Counted from the first letter of the stretch, positions 18,125 to 29,100 are shown. The stretch is DNA of 64,000 bases from Paenibacillus sedimenti (GCF_014534655.1 NZ_JACVVD010000002.1:558001-622000); one strand, 5' to 3'. The notes: generated by a model not told the origin, from the sequence alone. Program-made: numbers and translations.

Positions 18125-18185
18125 TAAAATTCGTACTCCGTTTGTTGAAAATGTTGTACTCTCCTGATTTGTGATAATTCGTACT
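18125..18185 (+). promoter_or_regulatory. Candidate operator of the transporter operon
   Basis: ATTCGTACT occurs at 18129-18137 and 18177-18185, with the weaker TGTTGTACT at 18152-18160. The first is within a 13-mer identical to one before the AraC-type gene. About 150 bp separate it from the solute-binding-protein gene. Confidence 0.5.
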
Positions 18186-18331
18186 GTTTGATAGATACCG
18201 GACTATACGGAGCCTGCGCAATCCGTTTATGATACAAACACGAAGCCGAGCAAGCGGGATGCACAAAGCCAAAAAGCAAACCATCGGTATTTCACTATGC
18301 TCGGTTTGTCACTTAATTTGGAGGGGTTACA

Positions 18332-19852
18332 ATGAAGAAATTAAGCAGTAAAGGTACCTTGTTATTAGCCGTGTCGCTTATATTAGCGGGAACATTGGCT
18401 GGTTGCGGTTCGAAACAGGGAGAGCCATCCGAAACAGGCACACCGGCAGCCTCCGCGGCTGCAAAATTGAATCCGGTTACACTGAAAATCATGTTCCCTG
18501 GAGATCCGCCGGCTAACTGGAGTGAAGTCAAGGGAGAGCTGGAAACCCGTCTGTCAAGTTCACTTCATGTAAAACTTAATGTGGTGTTCATTCCATGGGC
18601 GGATGTCCTCCAGAAACGTCAAGTCGCATTGTCCTCTGCGGAAGACTACGATTTGATTTGGGACAATAATCCCGTACAAAATATAGCTGCCGGTCTCTAC
18701 GAACCGCTCGACGCACTCATCGAGAAATATGGGGCTGAAATCAAGAGTACCCGCTCCCCGCAGTTGCTGGAAGCCAACAAGGTGAACGGCAAATTATATG
18801 CAGTTCCGCTTGAAGTGAATTTTATTCGTCCTTGGACGTTTGTCATTCGCAAGGACATTCGGGAGAAGCTGGGTGTTGCTCCGATTAAGAGCTATGACGA
18901 ATTGATCAAATTTATGTACACTGTGAAAGAGAAGGCCCCGGAGATCACGCCGTTCATTCCTAACGGTTCTGAACATGTAGGTGTGAGATTGGCAAGTATG
19001 TTGGATCCGAAAGCTAACCTTGCACCTGTATTAAATTATGCTGGACTGTACACCAAAGGTAATGATGGAAAGGTCTATAATATCTTTGATGACATGGACC
19101 CTAATCTTATGAAGAACTTTGAGCAAAATCACAAGCTCTATAAAGATGGGATTATTGCCAAAGATGCCCTTCTGCTTAAAAACGCGGAATTTGCCAAAGG
19201 AAAGGCAGCGGTAACCACATTTTTTGATTTCGGAGTCTCTCTTAGCACCCGTACAGCTTTAGAAAAGTCAGTTCCGGGAGCCGCTGCGGAAGCGTTCAGC
19301 TTGTATGACCCTAACATGAAGCTGAGCTCGACGTTCAAAGCAGGCAACTACATTGCCGTTCCTGTTGTCAGTAAAAACAAAGAACGTGCGATTCAATTCG
19401 TTAATTGGCTGAATCAGAAAGAAAATTATGACCTGCTCGCATACGGAATCAAAGGAAAGAACTGGGAGGATGCAGGCGAAGGCCTTTATAAACCCATCAA
19501 AGAAAGTCCTTATGCCGGTATTCCTTTTGCATGGGGATGGAACTCCAAACTGGATCGTATTGACGCTAGTATGGCTGAAGATGTCATCAAGCTGAATAAG
19601 TGGCAGCGCGATCCTAATAACTTTACAACGGACATTCTTTCTGGATTCACTTTCGACCCAAGCCCGGTATCCAATGAAGTAGCACAACTGAGCAATACGA
19701 ATAAAGAACTATTTGAGCCGATCATTCTGGGTGTACAGGAGCCGAAAGAGGGTTTGGCGAGGTTTAAGGAAAAGGCGTATGCGAATATGAAGAAAATCCA
19801 GGTTGAGTATCAAAAGCAGTTGGATGCGTATCTGGCCAGTAAGAAGAAGTAA
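18332..19852 (+). CDS. Lipoprotein solute-binding protein, LplA/YtcQ-like
   Basis: The product is a 506-residue lipoprotein that would capture an oligosaccharide for the permeases downstream. The signal peptide ends in the lipobox LAGC (Cys about residue 25). The mature part has the type-2 periplasmic-binding fold with the DUF3502-like C-terminus typical of LplA/YtcQ proteins. GGAGGGG precedes ATG 18332. A terminator hairpin follows the gene, which would let it be made in excess of the permeases. No ATPase gene is in the operon; in Bacillus such importers share the MsmX ATPase. Confidence 0.88.
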   Translation: MKKLSSKGTLLLAVSLILAGTLAGCGSKQGEPSETGTPAASAAAKLNPVTLKIMFPGDPPANWSEVKGELETRLSSSLHVKLNVVFIPWADVLQKRQVALSSAEDYDLIWDNNPVQNIAAGLYEPLDALIEKYGAEIKSTRSPQLLEANKVNGKLYAVPLEVNFIRPWTFVIRKDIREKLGVAPIKSYDELIKFMYTVKEKAPEITPFIPNGSEHVGVRLASMLDPKANLAPVLNYAGLYTKGNDGKVYNIFDDMDPNLMKNFEQNHKLYKDGIIAKDALLLKNAEFAKGKAAVTTFFDFGVSLSTRTALEKSVPGAAAEAFSLYDPNMKLSSTFKAGNYIAVPVVSKNKERAIQFVNWLNQKENYDLLAYGIKGKNWEDAGEGLYKPIKESPYAGIPFAWGWNSKLDRIDASMAEDVIKLNKWQRDPNNFTTDILSGFTFDPSPVSNEVAQLSNTNKELFEPIILGVQEPKEGLARFKEKAYANMKKIQVEYQKQLDAYLASKKK

Positions 19853-19860
19853 GTGAATTT

Positions 19861-19903
19861 AGCCCTTTCGCTTCCCATAGGAAGCCGAAGGGCATTTTTT
19901 TTT
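19861..19903 (+). terminator. Intrinsic terminator inside the transporter operon
   Basis: The arms GCCCTTTCGCTTCC and GGAAGCCGAAGGGC pair except at one position around a CATA loop and are followed by nine or more T. It lies between the binding-protein and permease genes and probably acts as a partial terminator. Confidence 0.85.
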
Positions 19904-20062
19904 CCGGCTTTTCATTGGTAAACTCCGAACTTCCATGAGTGATAGAATTCACACCTCCATAGAGTGTTACAGTTCAAACTCATTGATAAAAGCAAGACTA
20001 TACGCGCAGCTTCACGAATGCGTAATATTCAGGTAGACACGAAAGGAAAGGTGAGCCTGAAC

Positions 20063-20983
20063 ATGAGTATGATGCTGGAACTCAGGAAGAACAAATGGCT
20101 GTATGCTATGGCGCTTCCAGTGATTGTGTACGTATTTATTTTTTCTTATTTACCGATGTCCGCACATATATTGGCGTTTAAGCAGTTTATCCCTGCTAAG
20201 GGGCTCTGGGGAAGCCGGTGGGTAGGATTTGACAATCTCAAGTTTTTTTTCACGGGTCCGGATTGGTTGGCGGTTACGTTAAATACGGTATTTTTGAACC
20301 TTTTGTTTATTACGGCAGGCACCGTATGCTCTTTATTAATTGCTCTGCTGTTAAATGAAATTAGACAAGTATTTTTTAAGAAAGTAACGCAATCTCTCGT
20401 GATTTTGCCGCATTTTATTTCCATTATTGTCGTAAACCTGATGGTCTTGAATTTCTTTAACGGACAGGACGGCATGATCAATCAAGTGTTGAGGGATTTC
20501 GGATTTGAGACGGTCGATTGGTTTCAGACACCTTCGGTCTGGCCGATGCTGTTAACGATCATATTCGTATGGAAAGGAGCCGGGTGGGGTTCCATTATTT
20601 ATCTTGCGACCATAACCGGGTTCTCTGAAGAGTATTATGAAAGCGCGAGAATCGATGGTGCGAAGCGATGGCAGCAGATCTGGCATATTACCCTGCCGCT
20701 GCTCCGGCCGACCATTATCGTACTGACACTTTTAGCGTTGGGACGAATCTTCTACGGTGATTTTGGTTTGATTTATGGAATTATTGGAGACAATTCTCTG
20801 CTCTTCAAGGCTACGGATGTCATCGATACTTACACGTACCGGTCTTTGAGGGATGTCGGAAATATGAACAGCTACAGCAATGCGGCTGCAGTAGCCCTAT
20901 TCCAGTCGGTCATGGGTTTTATCACCATTCTTTTCTTCAATTGGGTTGTCCGGCGGGTTGATAATGACTCGAAGTTATTCTAG
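20063..20983 (+). CDS. ABC sugar permease, LplB/YteP-like
   Basis: The product is a 306-residue inner-membrane subunit with six hydrophobic segments. It starts MSMMLELRKNKWLYAMALPV, as in LplB proteins. The EAA loop that contacts the ATPase is EYYESARIDGAKRWQQIWHI near residue 190. ATG 20063 has AAAGGTGAG about 8 nt upstream, whereas the upstream TTG at 19964 has none. It pairs with the next permease, 14 nt downstream. Confidence 0.9.
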   Translation: MSMMLELRKNKWLYAMALPVIVYVFIFSYLPMSAHILAFKQFIPAKGLWGSRWVGFDNLKFFFTGPDWLAVTLNTVFLNLLFITAGTVCSLLIALLLNEIRQVFFKKVTQSLVILPHFISIIVVNLMVLNFFNGQDGMINQVLRDFGFETVDWFQTPSVWPMLLTIIFVWKGAGWGSIIYLATITGFSEEYYESARIDGAKRWQQIWHITLPLLRPTIIVLTLLALGRIFYGDFGLIYGIIGDNSLLFKATDVIDTYTYRSLRDVGNMNSYSNAAAVALFQSVMGFITILFFNWVVRRVDNDSKLF

Positions 20984-20997
20984 AGAGGAGCTTCTGT

Positions 20998-21873
20998 ATG
21001 TTAGTGAAACAACGGGATGCATCCCAATGGGCCGTGTCCGTCGTGGCATATGTATTCATAGGTTTTTTTGCCCTGCTATGCTTTATTCCCTTCTGGCTTG
21101 TGTATATCGGATCGTTCACAGCGGAGCATCTGATTGTCAAAGGCTTTCAAATGTTCCCTACGGAATTTACGCTTGATTCCTATCGCTTCTTATTTGAAGG
21201 CAGTCAGGTATACCGAAGCAGCTTTGTTTCCATTTTTGTTACTGTGGTTGGGACTATCGGAGCCGTACTCTTAACTTCCATGTTCTCCTACGTTGCCGCT
21301 CATCAGAAGGTGAAGTATCGGAATGTCCTTTCCTTTTACATTTATTTCACGTTGCTGTTTGCACCCGGCCTGGTAGGCTATTACTTGCTCATCTCCAATT
21401 GGCTGAATTTGCGGGACTCGTTATTGGCGTTGATCTTGCCGCACTTGTTCTCCGCATTCAACGCATTCTTGATGACCTCCTATTTTCGCACGCTTCCTTT
21501 CGAATTAAATGAAGCAGCGACCGTGGATGGAGCGCATGAGCTGTACATCTTTTTCCGGATCATCTGGCCGATCTCCATGCCTGTGATCGCAACGATTACG
21601 CTATTTTATGCGCTTTCCTATTGGAATGATTGGTTTAATGCGCTGATGTTTATTGATGATCCGCAGAATCATCCGCTGCAGATGATGTTAAGAAGAATCG
21701 TATCCAATTCGCAGAACCTGGATTATTTAAATACGAATGTAAACATTCCGGTTTCAGCATCAGGCGTACAGCTTTCGACGGTATGTATCACGATTGGGCC
21801 GATCATTTTCTTGTACCCGTTCCTGCAGCGCTATTTCATCAAGGGTATGACGATTGGCGCAGTCAAGGGGTAG
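20998..21873 (+). CDS. ABC sugar permease, LplC/YtcP-like
   Basis: The product is a 291-residue inner-membrane subunit with six hydrophobic segments. The EAA loop reads ELNEAATVDGAHELYIFFRI. The C-terminus YPFLQRYFIKGMTIGAVKG is the typical end of this family. GAGGAG precedes ATG 20998. With the preceding permease and the lipoprotein it makes a complete importer apart from the ATPase. Confidence 0.92.
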   Translation: MLVKQRDASQWAVSVVAYVFIGFFALLCFIPFWLVYIGSFTAEHLIVKGFQMFPTEFTLDSYRFLFEGSQVYRSSFVSIFVTVVGTIGAVLLTSMFSYVAAHQKVKYRNVLSFYIYFTLLFAPGLVGYYLLISNWLNLRDSLLALILPHLFSAFNAFLMTSYFRTLPFELNEAATVDGAHELYIFFRIIWPISMPVIATITLFYALSYWNDWFNALMFIDDPQNHPLQMMLRRIVSNSQNLDYLNTNVNIPVSASGVQLSTVCITIGPIIFLYPFLQRYFIKGMTIGAVKG

Positions 21874-21908
21874 TTTAAAGCGTTCACTACTTAATTTGCG
21901 GAGGAAAA

Positions 21909-23573
21909 ATGATGTCATCTCACAGCAATAATGAGCATTTATTGGCAAGTCTTTCGGAACGGGAAGCTTCTTACAATCCCGCAGTAAAACTGCTGTATGG
22001 ACCAATGACGAAAACATACCATACAGCTCTTAAAAAAGATTCCTATCCTTATGTGCACCACACCTATTCGTCTGTTGTCTATGCGCTGGATTTGTTGGAT
22101 AGCGGGCTGCCTGTTTATTCGGAACGGGCGGCTGAAATACTGCCGGTTATCCTGCAAATGCAAGACAGGCGTCAGGATAGCCCTACCTATGGGATTTGGC
22201 CTTATTTTTACGAGGAGCACTTGGACCAGATGGAAGCTCCGGATTGGAACTATGCCGATTTCATCGGCAAGAAGCTGGTCTTCGTGCTGAAGCGCCATGG
22301 GAATCGCTTAAATGAAGAGCTCAGGCAAGGATTGAAGGAGGCAATTGGGTATGCTTGTCAAGCGATCATGAAACGGGATGTCGGCCCTGGCTATACCAAT
22401 ATAGCGGCTATGGGGGCTTTCGTTACACTCGTAGGCGGCGAGGTCATTGGACAAGAAACACTGGTACAATATGGCAGGAATCGATTGCAGCGTCTTTATG
22501 ATTACACCATGCGGCTGGGCACCTTTGTTGAATTTAATAGCCCTTGCTATACGCCGATTACGATCGAGGAGCTTCAACATATTCATGAGGAGGCTAAGGA
22601 CTCCATTTCCATCAAGTTATCAGAGCGGCTGCTTCACGTCGCATGGAAAATGATGGCTGAGCGTTACCACCCGCGTACGAAGGAATGGGCAGGGCCGCAT
22701 AGCCGCTCCTATTCTCCTATGCTGGAGAACTATCCTGACCCGCGAGCGCATCGTTGTCCGGAGGAACTATTACCATATTTTAGTTCCGAAGAGGAACGTT
22801 ACTTCCGTTGCCCTATATTCGATGAAGAGGAAATGGGGTATCAGAGCTATGCCACCACCTACATGCATGAAGCGTACTGTTTAGGTTCTTTCTCAAAGGA
22901 CATGATGTGGAACCAACGCCGGAATCTGATTGCTTATGTGGATAACAATGGCAAGGCGGCCTATGTACAGCTGCGTTTTTTGAAAGATGGCAAGGACTTT
23001 TCGTCGGCTGTCTTTACGGGGGTGCAGGATAAGAGCGATATCGTATTCGGGATCAATATGGCGCTCGATTTCGGGGATTGGCACCCGGTATTGGATCCTG
23101 TCAACGGTGTATTTGAGGCGGAGGATATAAGGATCCGTATAGAAATCGGAGGTTACACCGAAGGTCTGGATCGTTTATCCGGCGACAAGCATGATTACGA
23201 TGCTGCAGTTGTCATCGGTGGTCAAACTATGCGGGTCAAGCAGTTATCCGCCTTTTCGGACATGGGAGAGCCCCGTATGGCGATCACCCGATCAGAGCAG
23301 CAAGGTACCCTAAACATCGATTACATCATCTATGAAGGACAGAGGAAAGAATTCGATTTCCATAAATGGAATCAAGCGGCATGGGTATTTTTGTTTACAT
23401 TGTCGGCACGAGCGGAAGAACTGCAAGCCGGCAGTGAATATAACGATGGCTCGCTATACGCCTGGTGCGAGAAGCAAGGGCGGAAGATGGGCATCGCCAT
23501 CCCGGTGAAGCCGGACCGAATCGGGCAGCTATTCCGAAGTAATGAAGTCTCATTTATGGCAGAGGATGTGTAG
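21909..23573 (+). CDS. Unidentified 554-residue protein of the polysaccharide locus
   Basis: There is no signal peptide, so a cytosolic protein is predicted. The first half is helical with a repeat-like pattern, suggesting an alpha/alpha toroid. Conserved-looking blocks are VGPGYTNIAAMGAFVTLVGG, FVEFNSPCYTPITIEEL and EWAGPHSRSYSP (about 160-265). The second half (about 330-550) looks like a beta-sandwich. That layout is common in polysaccharide lyases and related hydrolases, but I cannot name the family. It sits between the permeases and a GH105 gene, with only 2 nt to the next start, so it should act on the imported oligosaccharide. ATG 21909 and ATG 21912 are both possible starts after GGAGG. 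Confidence 0.75.
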   Translation: MMSSHSNNEHLLASLSEREASYNPAVKLLYGPMTKTYHTALKKDSYPYVHHTYSSVVYALDLLDSGLPVYSERAAEILPVILQMQDRRQDSPTYGIWPYFYEEHLDQMEAPDWNYADFIGKKLVFVLKRHGNRLNEELRQGLKEAIGYACQAIMKRDVGPGYTNIAAMGAFVTLVGGEVIGQETLVQYGRNRLQRLYDYTMRLGTFVEFNSPCYTPITIEELQHIHEEAKDSISIKLSERLLHVAWKMMAERYHPRTKEWAGPHSRSYSPMLENYPDPRAHRCPEELLPYFSSEEERYFRCPIFDEEEMGYQSYATTYMHEAYCLGSFSKDMMWNQRRNLIAYVDNNGKAAYVQLRFLKDGKDFSSAVFTGVQDKSDIVFGINMALDFGDWHPVLDPVNGVFEAEDIRIRIEIGGYTEGLDRLSGDKHDYDAAVVIGGQTMRVKQLSAFSDMGEPRMAITRSEQQGTLNIDYIIYEGQRKEFDFHKWNQAAWVFLFTLSARAEELQAGSEYNDGSLYAWCEKQGRKMGIAIPVKPDRIGQLFRSNEVSFMAEDV

Positions 23574-23575
23574 AA

Positions 23576-24622
23576 ATGAAACGTGTGCGCAAGCAGGCAT
23601 GTGAAGAGGCGGCGAGCCGAATTGTATCTTGGATGTTGAAAGGGCAGCCAGGCGATTGGGGCATGGATATTGACAGCTGGGATTGGAATCCCGGTGTCGG
23701 AATCATTGCGATACTCGAATATTACGAATGCTCGCAGAAGCCGGAGGTTCTCAGCGATTTAATAAAATGGACGGAGCGCAATAGGCATCAGTCCGATAAG
23801 CATAAGGTCATTAATTCGATGGCCCCGTTTACGATTTATCCGAGACTGTACGAACTGACGGGAAATCCATACTATCTGAATAAAGCCATTGAAATTGGCG
23901 ATTGGATGCTGAAAGAAGCACCGAAGACGAGAGAAGGGGCCTTCGAGCACACGGTCACCGAGCCAGAAGCGTTTTCGGAGCAGGTTTGGGCGGATACGAT
24001 CTTCATGGCGGTGCTATTTCTCGCTCGATTGGCTCGAGTAACAGCGAACAATAAGTACGGAGAAGAGGCGCTTGTCCAGCTTCGGCTTCACTTCAAGCTG
24101 CTGCAGGACGAGAAGACCGGCGTGCTATTCCACGGTTGGGATTGCGGAAGGAGCAACCATATGTCTGCGGCCCGGTGGGGGAGGGCGAATGCGTGGATCG
24201 CACTGGCAACACCCATGATCTTGCAAGATCTACGGGGCATGCTGAACGTGCCAGAGCTTCTTATGGAACGCTATCTTCGTTTGCTTCGGGGTTTGAAAAC
24301 CTATCAGTCGGATAACGGATTATGGCCGGTTGTTGTTGACCGCCCGGATTACCGCTGCGAGGTGTCCGGAAGTGTCGGGATTGCCTGCAGTTTTATTAAA
24401 GCTGCGAATCAAGGATGGGTCGATGCGGAATATCGGGCGGCTGCCAACTTGACTTTGGAGCAGCTGCTCGATTCCATCGATGATAATGGACATGTAGGCG
24501 GTGTATCAGGCGGAACCCCGGTCTTGCCGTCCGAAGAGGCTTATGACGCTTTCGAGATTCGATCGACACAGTACGGTCAAGGTCTAGCTCTCTTTCTTCT
24601 TACCGAATATCTGAACTCATAA
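23576..24622 (+). CDS. GH88/GH105 unsaturated glycuronyl hydrolase
   Basis: The product is a 348-residue cytosolic (alpha/alpha)6-barrel enzyme that removes unsaturated uronic acid from the non-reducing end of lyase products, as YteR and YesR do for rhamnogalacturonan. Motifs seen: EQVWADTIFMAVLFLARL, whose Asp is the family's catalytic residue, ARWGRANAWIAL, and the C-terminal QYGQGLALFLLTEY. Its presence implies that the locus handles products of a polysaccharide lyase. The start lies 2 nt after the preceding stop, so translation is coupled. Confidence 0.88.
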   Translation: MKRVRKQACEEAASRIVSWMLKGQPGDWGMDIDSWDWNPGVGIIAILEYYECSQKPEVLSDLIKWTERNRHQSDKHKVINSMAPFTIYPRLYELTGNPYYLNKAIEIGDWMLKEAPKTREGAFEHTVTEPEAFSEQVWADTIFMAVLFLARLARVTANNKYGEEALVQLRLHFKLLQDEKTGVLFHGWDCGRSNHMSAARWGRANAWIALATPMILQDLRGMLNVPELLMERYLRLLRGLKTYQSDNGLWPVVVDRPDYRCEVSGSVGIACSFIKAANQGWVDAEYRAAANLTLEQLLDSIDDNGHVGGVSGGTPVLPSEEAYDAFEIRSTQYGQGLALFLLTEYLNS

Positions 24623-24647
24623 ACTCAAAAAAAGGAGGAATAGCTGC

Positions 24648-25871
24648 GTGAAGCCATATTTCCGATATTCCCCGCAGCCGGTGCTCGAACCGGTTCCCGG
24701 CTGTGAATGGGCGAGCAAAATGGTGCTCAACCCGGCTATTGTAAAAGATCCGGATTCCGATAATCTGCATATGCTTTTTCGGGCTACTGGGCCATGGTCT
24801 CAGAAGCGCAAAGAAGGCAAGCACGACCCGTATCCGATCTTTCTGGGGTACGCGGTAAGCAGCGACCTGGGCAAGACGTGGGATGCCGATTTTTCCAGGC
24901 CTGCACTTGCTCCTGCTCTGAATGAGGGGTTCGAAGACATCTACATTACGGACATCCACGGTAATAGGGTGCGCGATTATTCCAACGGCTGCATCGAGGA
25001 TCCGCGCATTTTTCCAGTGGAGGGGGAGCTGTATCTTTCCGTGGCATGCCGGATGTTTCCGCCGGGCCCGTATTGGCTTATTGATCAGGAGCCATCGATT
25101 GATACGCGCAACGACTATGTGCCGGAGTGGGTGAATGAGGGTGATGATGCATTCAGCGCTGCGGCGCGCACCAACAATACCGTAACCGTCCTGTATAAGC
25201 TGGATTTGGATATGCTGAAAGCAGGCCGCTATGAAGAAGCCTTTATCTATGTATGCCCATTGACGGAAGGCCATGTAAGCGATAACCGCGATGTCTTTCT
25301 GTTCCCCGATAAGATGCGGATTGATGGGAAAATGCAATATGTCATGCTTCACCGTCCGATGACGCCTGCATGTTTCCCCCAAGGATCCCAAGTAAAGAAA
25401 CCGTCAATCTACCTCGCTGCTGCGGAGAAATTGGAGGACTTCGCAACGGACCGGGCAACCCACAAGCTGCTGGCAACCAGCCAATTTCACTGGGAGGACA
25501 ACCGGATCGGAGCAAGTTGGGCACCGCTCAAGATTTCAGCTAACGAATGGCTCATTTCTTATCATGGCAAGAAGGATATCCACTTTGGCTACACACAATC
25601 CTTCCTGATCGTACGCGAGCAGGATAACGACTTCCCGATTGTGACGCATCGATGCTCTGAGCGCTTAATGTACGCACAGCAGGCTTGGGAGATGCCGAGC
25701 GATTATCCTACGCCGTGCTTGTTTACAACAGGCGGAATTATTACAGGAGATGAACTGATTATGTCTTATGGCGCTGCAGACCAGAAGGTGGGCATTTCTT
25801 GGGTGAATTTCACGGAGTTGGTGGAGTATGTTAAGCAATTTGACGCTAAAGGCCGGAAGATTGAGGATTAA
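24648..25871 (+). CDS. GH130-type glycoside phosphorylase or hydrolase
   Basis: The product is a 407-residue five-bladed beta-propeller enzyme. GH130 hallmarks are visible: CIEDPRI near residue 120 (Asp proton donor), DVFLFPDKM, the HRP motif, RIGASWAPLKI then WLISYHG, and YGAADQKVGIS near the end. GH130 enzymes are mostly beta-1,2- or beta-1,4-mannoside phosphorylases, with some hydrolases. The Glu/Asp in the phosphate site would need an alignment to decide which. GTG 24648 is the start, with AAAGGAGG about 9 nt upstream. It is the last gene in the intracellular part of the locus. Confidence 0.85.
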   Translation: MKPYFRYSPQPVLEPVPGCEWASKMVLNPAIVKDPDSDNLHMLFRATGPWSQKRKEGKHDPYPIFLGYAVSSDLGKTWDADFSRPALAPALNEGFEDIYITDIHGNRVRDYSNGCIEDPRIFPVEGELYLSVACRMFPPGPYWLIDQEPSIDTRNDYVPEWVNEGDDAFSAAARTNNTVTVLYKLDLDMLKAGRYEEAFIYVCPLTEGHVSDNRDVFLFPDKMRIDGKMQYVMLHRPMTPACFPQGSQVKKPSIYLAAAEKLEDFATDRATHKLLATSQFHWEDNRIGASWAPLKISANEWLISYHGKKDIHFGYTQSFLIVREQDNDFPIVTHRCSERLMYAQQAWEMPSDYPTPCLFTTGGIITGDELIMSYGAADQKVGISWVNFTELVEYVKQFDAKGRKIED

Positions 25872-25883
25872 GATTAACGAGCC

Positions 25884-26051
25884 ATGTATGGAATCGGTGC
25901 ATCAATCGAGGATTTTACGATTGAAGCCGATTCAAACCAAAATCATGGAAGCGCTTTTACGGTGAAGAGGGATATTGAGAATTTGAAAGGAGGTGAGCTA
26001 TATGTAGCACCATATTCAAACGATTCAAAACATGCAGAAGTCTTAGGGTAA
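25884..26051 (+). CDS. Possible 55-residue ORF or gene remnant
   Basis: An open frame, MYGIGASIEDFTIEAD onwards, runs to TAA 26049-26051. It looks like real protein sequence (amphipathic strands, GGELYVAPYSND), possibly the C-terminal end of a larger domain. It has no ribosome binding site. It may be a remnant between the GH130 and agarase-like genes. Confidence 0.3.
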   Translation: MYGIGASIEDFTIEADSNQNHGSAFTVKRDIENLKGGELYVAPYSNDSKHAEVLG

Positions 26052-26115
26052 GTATGTTATTCTTGTTCGCTGGCGCGCTCATCAAAACTTATTCAGGAAG
26101 AAAGAAGGAGGTTAA

Positions 26116-29100
26116 ATGATGGGAAAATGGTGTAGATGGTATCCAACTCGTATTTTGACACTATTTCTGGCACTCATAATGGTAGCAACGTTTATACCTG
26201 CAGGAGGTGTTCTTGGGGCAGGGACGCTTCTTAAAACCGGAAATTATTACTTTAGTCATGCTCCGAATGGCGGCAATTCTCCTGACAAAGGTGCAACCGG
26301 ACTGGTATCCTCAACCAATGGCGTACTGCTTGACGGATCAACCTCAACCTATGCCGGGTGGCAGGGGAGCGCGACTTCCCCAGGGACAGTACAAGTCGTA
26401 TTTGACCTGCTTAAAGATTACCCGTTGGACAGCATAAATTTTGTACTAAATTCACCAAACAGCTTTTGGGGATTTAAAGAGTTTACGGTAAAATACCGCC
26501 CTGAGGCTGTAACGGATTATTACTATATTGCTGCCAAACACATCAGAACACCAGGAATAACCTCAACGAGCCCAAGCTCAACCTGGAATTATTCGGTTAA
26601 CATACCGATGTCGAACAAGACGGCCAGATTTATTGTCATTGATATTAAGCGTCCTCATGCCTTTCAGCATATCCCCCTCACCGAAGTTCAAATTTATAAA
26701 GGGACCGGACAGGAAGGCGTGAATCCCGGACCTGCGCTCACTACGGAGCAAATGGCTCTCGAACTGAAAAAAGACGGCTTAATGGCAGACAAGTACGGGC
26801 AGTGGGTTTATGAAACGTGGCCTGGAAAAGTAAACTCCGACGAGCAGCTGCAGCAGGAATATATGAATGAGGCGAATGAACTGTCAAACGTTTCTCTGGA
26901 CCCTGCCAAATTCGATCAGTTCGGCGGAATTAAAAGCGGAGAACAATACGCAAGCACCGGTTATTTCAGACTTCAACAAATCGATAACAAATGGTGGTTT
27001 ATTACTCCGGATGGGAATAAATTTATTCTAAAAGGCGTGGATGCCACAAGTATATGGGAGTGGGGATATGGGACGCCGCTTAAAAAAGCTGACGGTACCC
27101 CGAGACGGGTGTTTGAGGAACTTCCTGATCCGGTTGCCTATGCTCCTGCCTATGTGAACGATTCCAATGGTGAAAGAGTAAGCTTCGTCATCGCCAATGT
27201 GATGAAAAAATACGGCAGCAACTATGAGGCGAAATGGGAGGACATTACAAAGAAGCGTTTGATTAATTGGGGCTTTAACGCTTTTAGCAAGTGGACCAGA
27301 CCCAAAAATGTAACGTTTCCATACATTCAAGTCTTGCAAGACCCAGGTAGTTTAAGAAGGATTCAATGGACATACGATGTTTTTGATCCGCAGAGTGAAT
27401 CCATCATAGAAGGCGCATTGACTACCCAGCTTCAGAATGCGAAGAATGACCCGTGGCTAATCGGTTATACCTACGATAATGAGGCTGGATGGACAACCGA
27501 TATCGTAAAAGAGGTACTGACGTATACTTCAACATCTCCTGCTAAAAGCGCTTTTGTGGATTTCCTTGCACCACGGTACAACAATGACATTGCCGCCGTC
27601 AACCAGCTTCTGGGTACAAGCGCCGCATCGTTTGCCGCACTGAAGGATATTTCGATCAATATTGCCAAGGTGCCTGCTGCGGATGTATCGGAATATATCA
27701 AGCTGGCATCCAGAGCTTATTTCTCAACCGTCAAGAATATAATCAAAAAATATGATACAAATCATCTGTTCCTGGGATCGTCTGTAGTTCCCACCTGGCG
27801 GACCAGTCTGGATTGGGATTCGGCGGCTATGGAGTTTGTAGATGCTTTTTCTGTAGACAATTACACGAACGATGCAAGTTGGATTTCCAGATATGAAGCT
27901 TTCGGCAAACCGCTGTTGAATCTGGAATATACATTTAGTACTACCCAACGCGGTTTGTCGCCTGTCAATACGGCTACTACTGCAGCAAGTATAGCGGATA
28001 GAGGTTTGGCCTTCAAATCCTTCGTGGAAAGTCAAACATCACATCCGTTGTTTATTGGCTCAGGTTGGTTTTCGTACTATGATCAAGCGGTTACATGGCG
28101 TAAAGACGGTGAGAATTTCAATATAGGCTTAGTAAACCAACAGGATCAGCCCTATACAGATATGGTAAATATCATGAAGACCGTCAATGCCGGTTTGGAA
28201 AATGTACATGCTTACGGGATGAACCTCGCATTGGACAGGCCTGTTACGGCCAGTTCATCCAAAACTGATTCTTTAGCTGCCGGGAATGCATTCGACGGGA
28301 AGACGAATACGAGGTGGGGATCGAACTATAACGACAATGAGTGGATATATACGGACCTCGGCACAATCAAGACGGTGAGCAGGGTTAGACTAAACTGGGA
28401 GACGGCATTCGGTAGAGAATACAAGATACAGGTGTCCGAGAATGCTGTAGACTGGATTGATGTATACAATACCTATACAGGCAATGGAGGAATAGACGAT
28501 ATCTCTTTCTCGTCAACCAGCGCAAGGTATGTAAGGATGCTGGGTATAAAAAGGGGTACCGGTTACGGATATTCACTGTGGGAATTCGGAGTATATGCGC
28601 TGCCTGGACCTGCGCAAGATGATACTCCGCCGGTTACGACCGATGATGCGCCTTCCGGTTGGAAGAATACGGATGTAACGGTGACGCTTACCGCTACGGA
28701 TAACGAAAGTGGAATTTTACAGACGTTCTACAGTGTTAACGAAGCAACCTATAAGGAAGGTTCGATTGTGAACATTACGGAGGAAGGGATTCACAAGATC
28801 AATTATTATAGCGCCGATAAGTCCGGCAACGAAGAGACAGTTAAGTCGGTAGAGGTGAAAATAGATAAGACACCTCCACAGCTGGCGTATACCGGGAGAA
28901 CATCCGTTTATCCGTATGAAGAACTTCATTTGGATGTCGAAGCTCTTGATTCATTGAGCGGATTAGATATCATTTCCGCAACTTGGGATGGAGCTTCCTT
29001 GTTACTCCCTGCTAGGATTGAGGCATCTGAACTCACGATCGGCGACCATGTTCTGAGGGTAGCAGCACAGGATGCCACAGGCAATCGCGTCGAGTTAGAG

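Noticed and set aside
25986-26007. AAAGGAGGTGA followed by ATG-TAG, a start-stop unit
   Set aside because: The bases are also codons of an open frame (GGE). A one-codon gene has no use that I can argue for.
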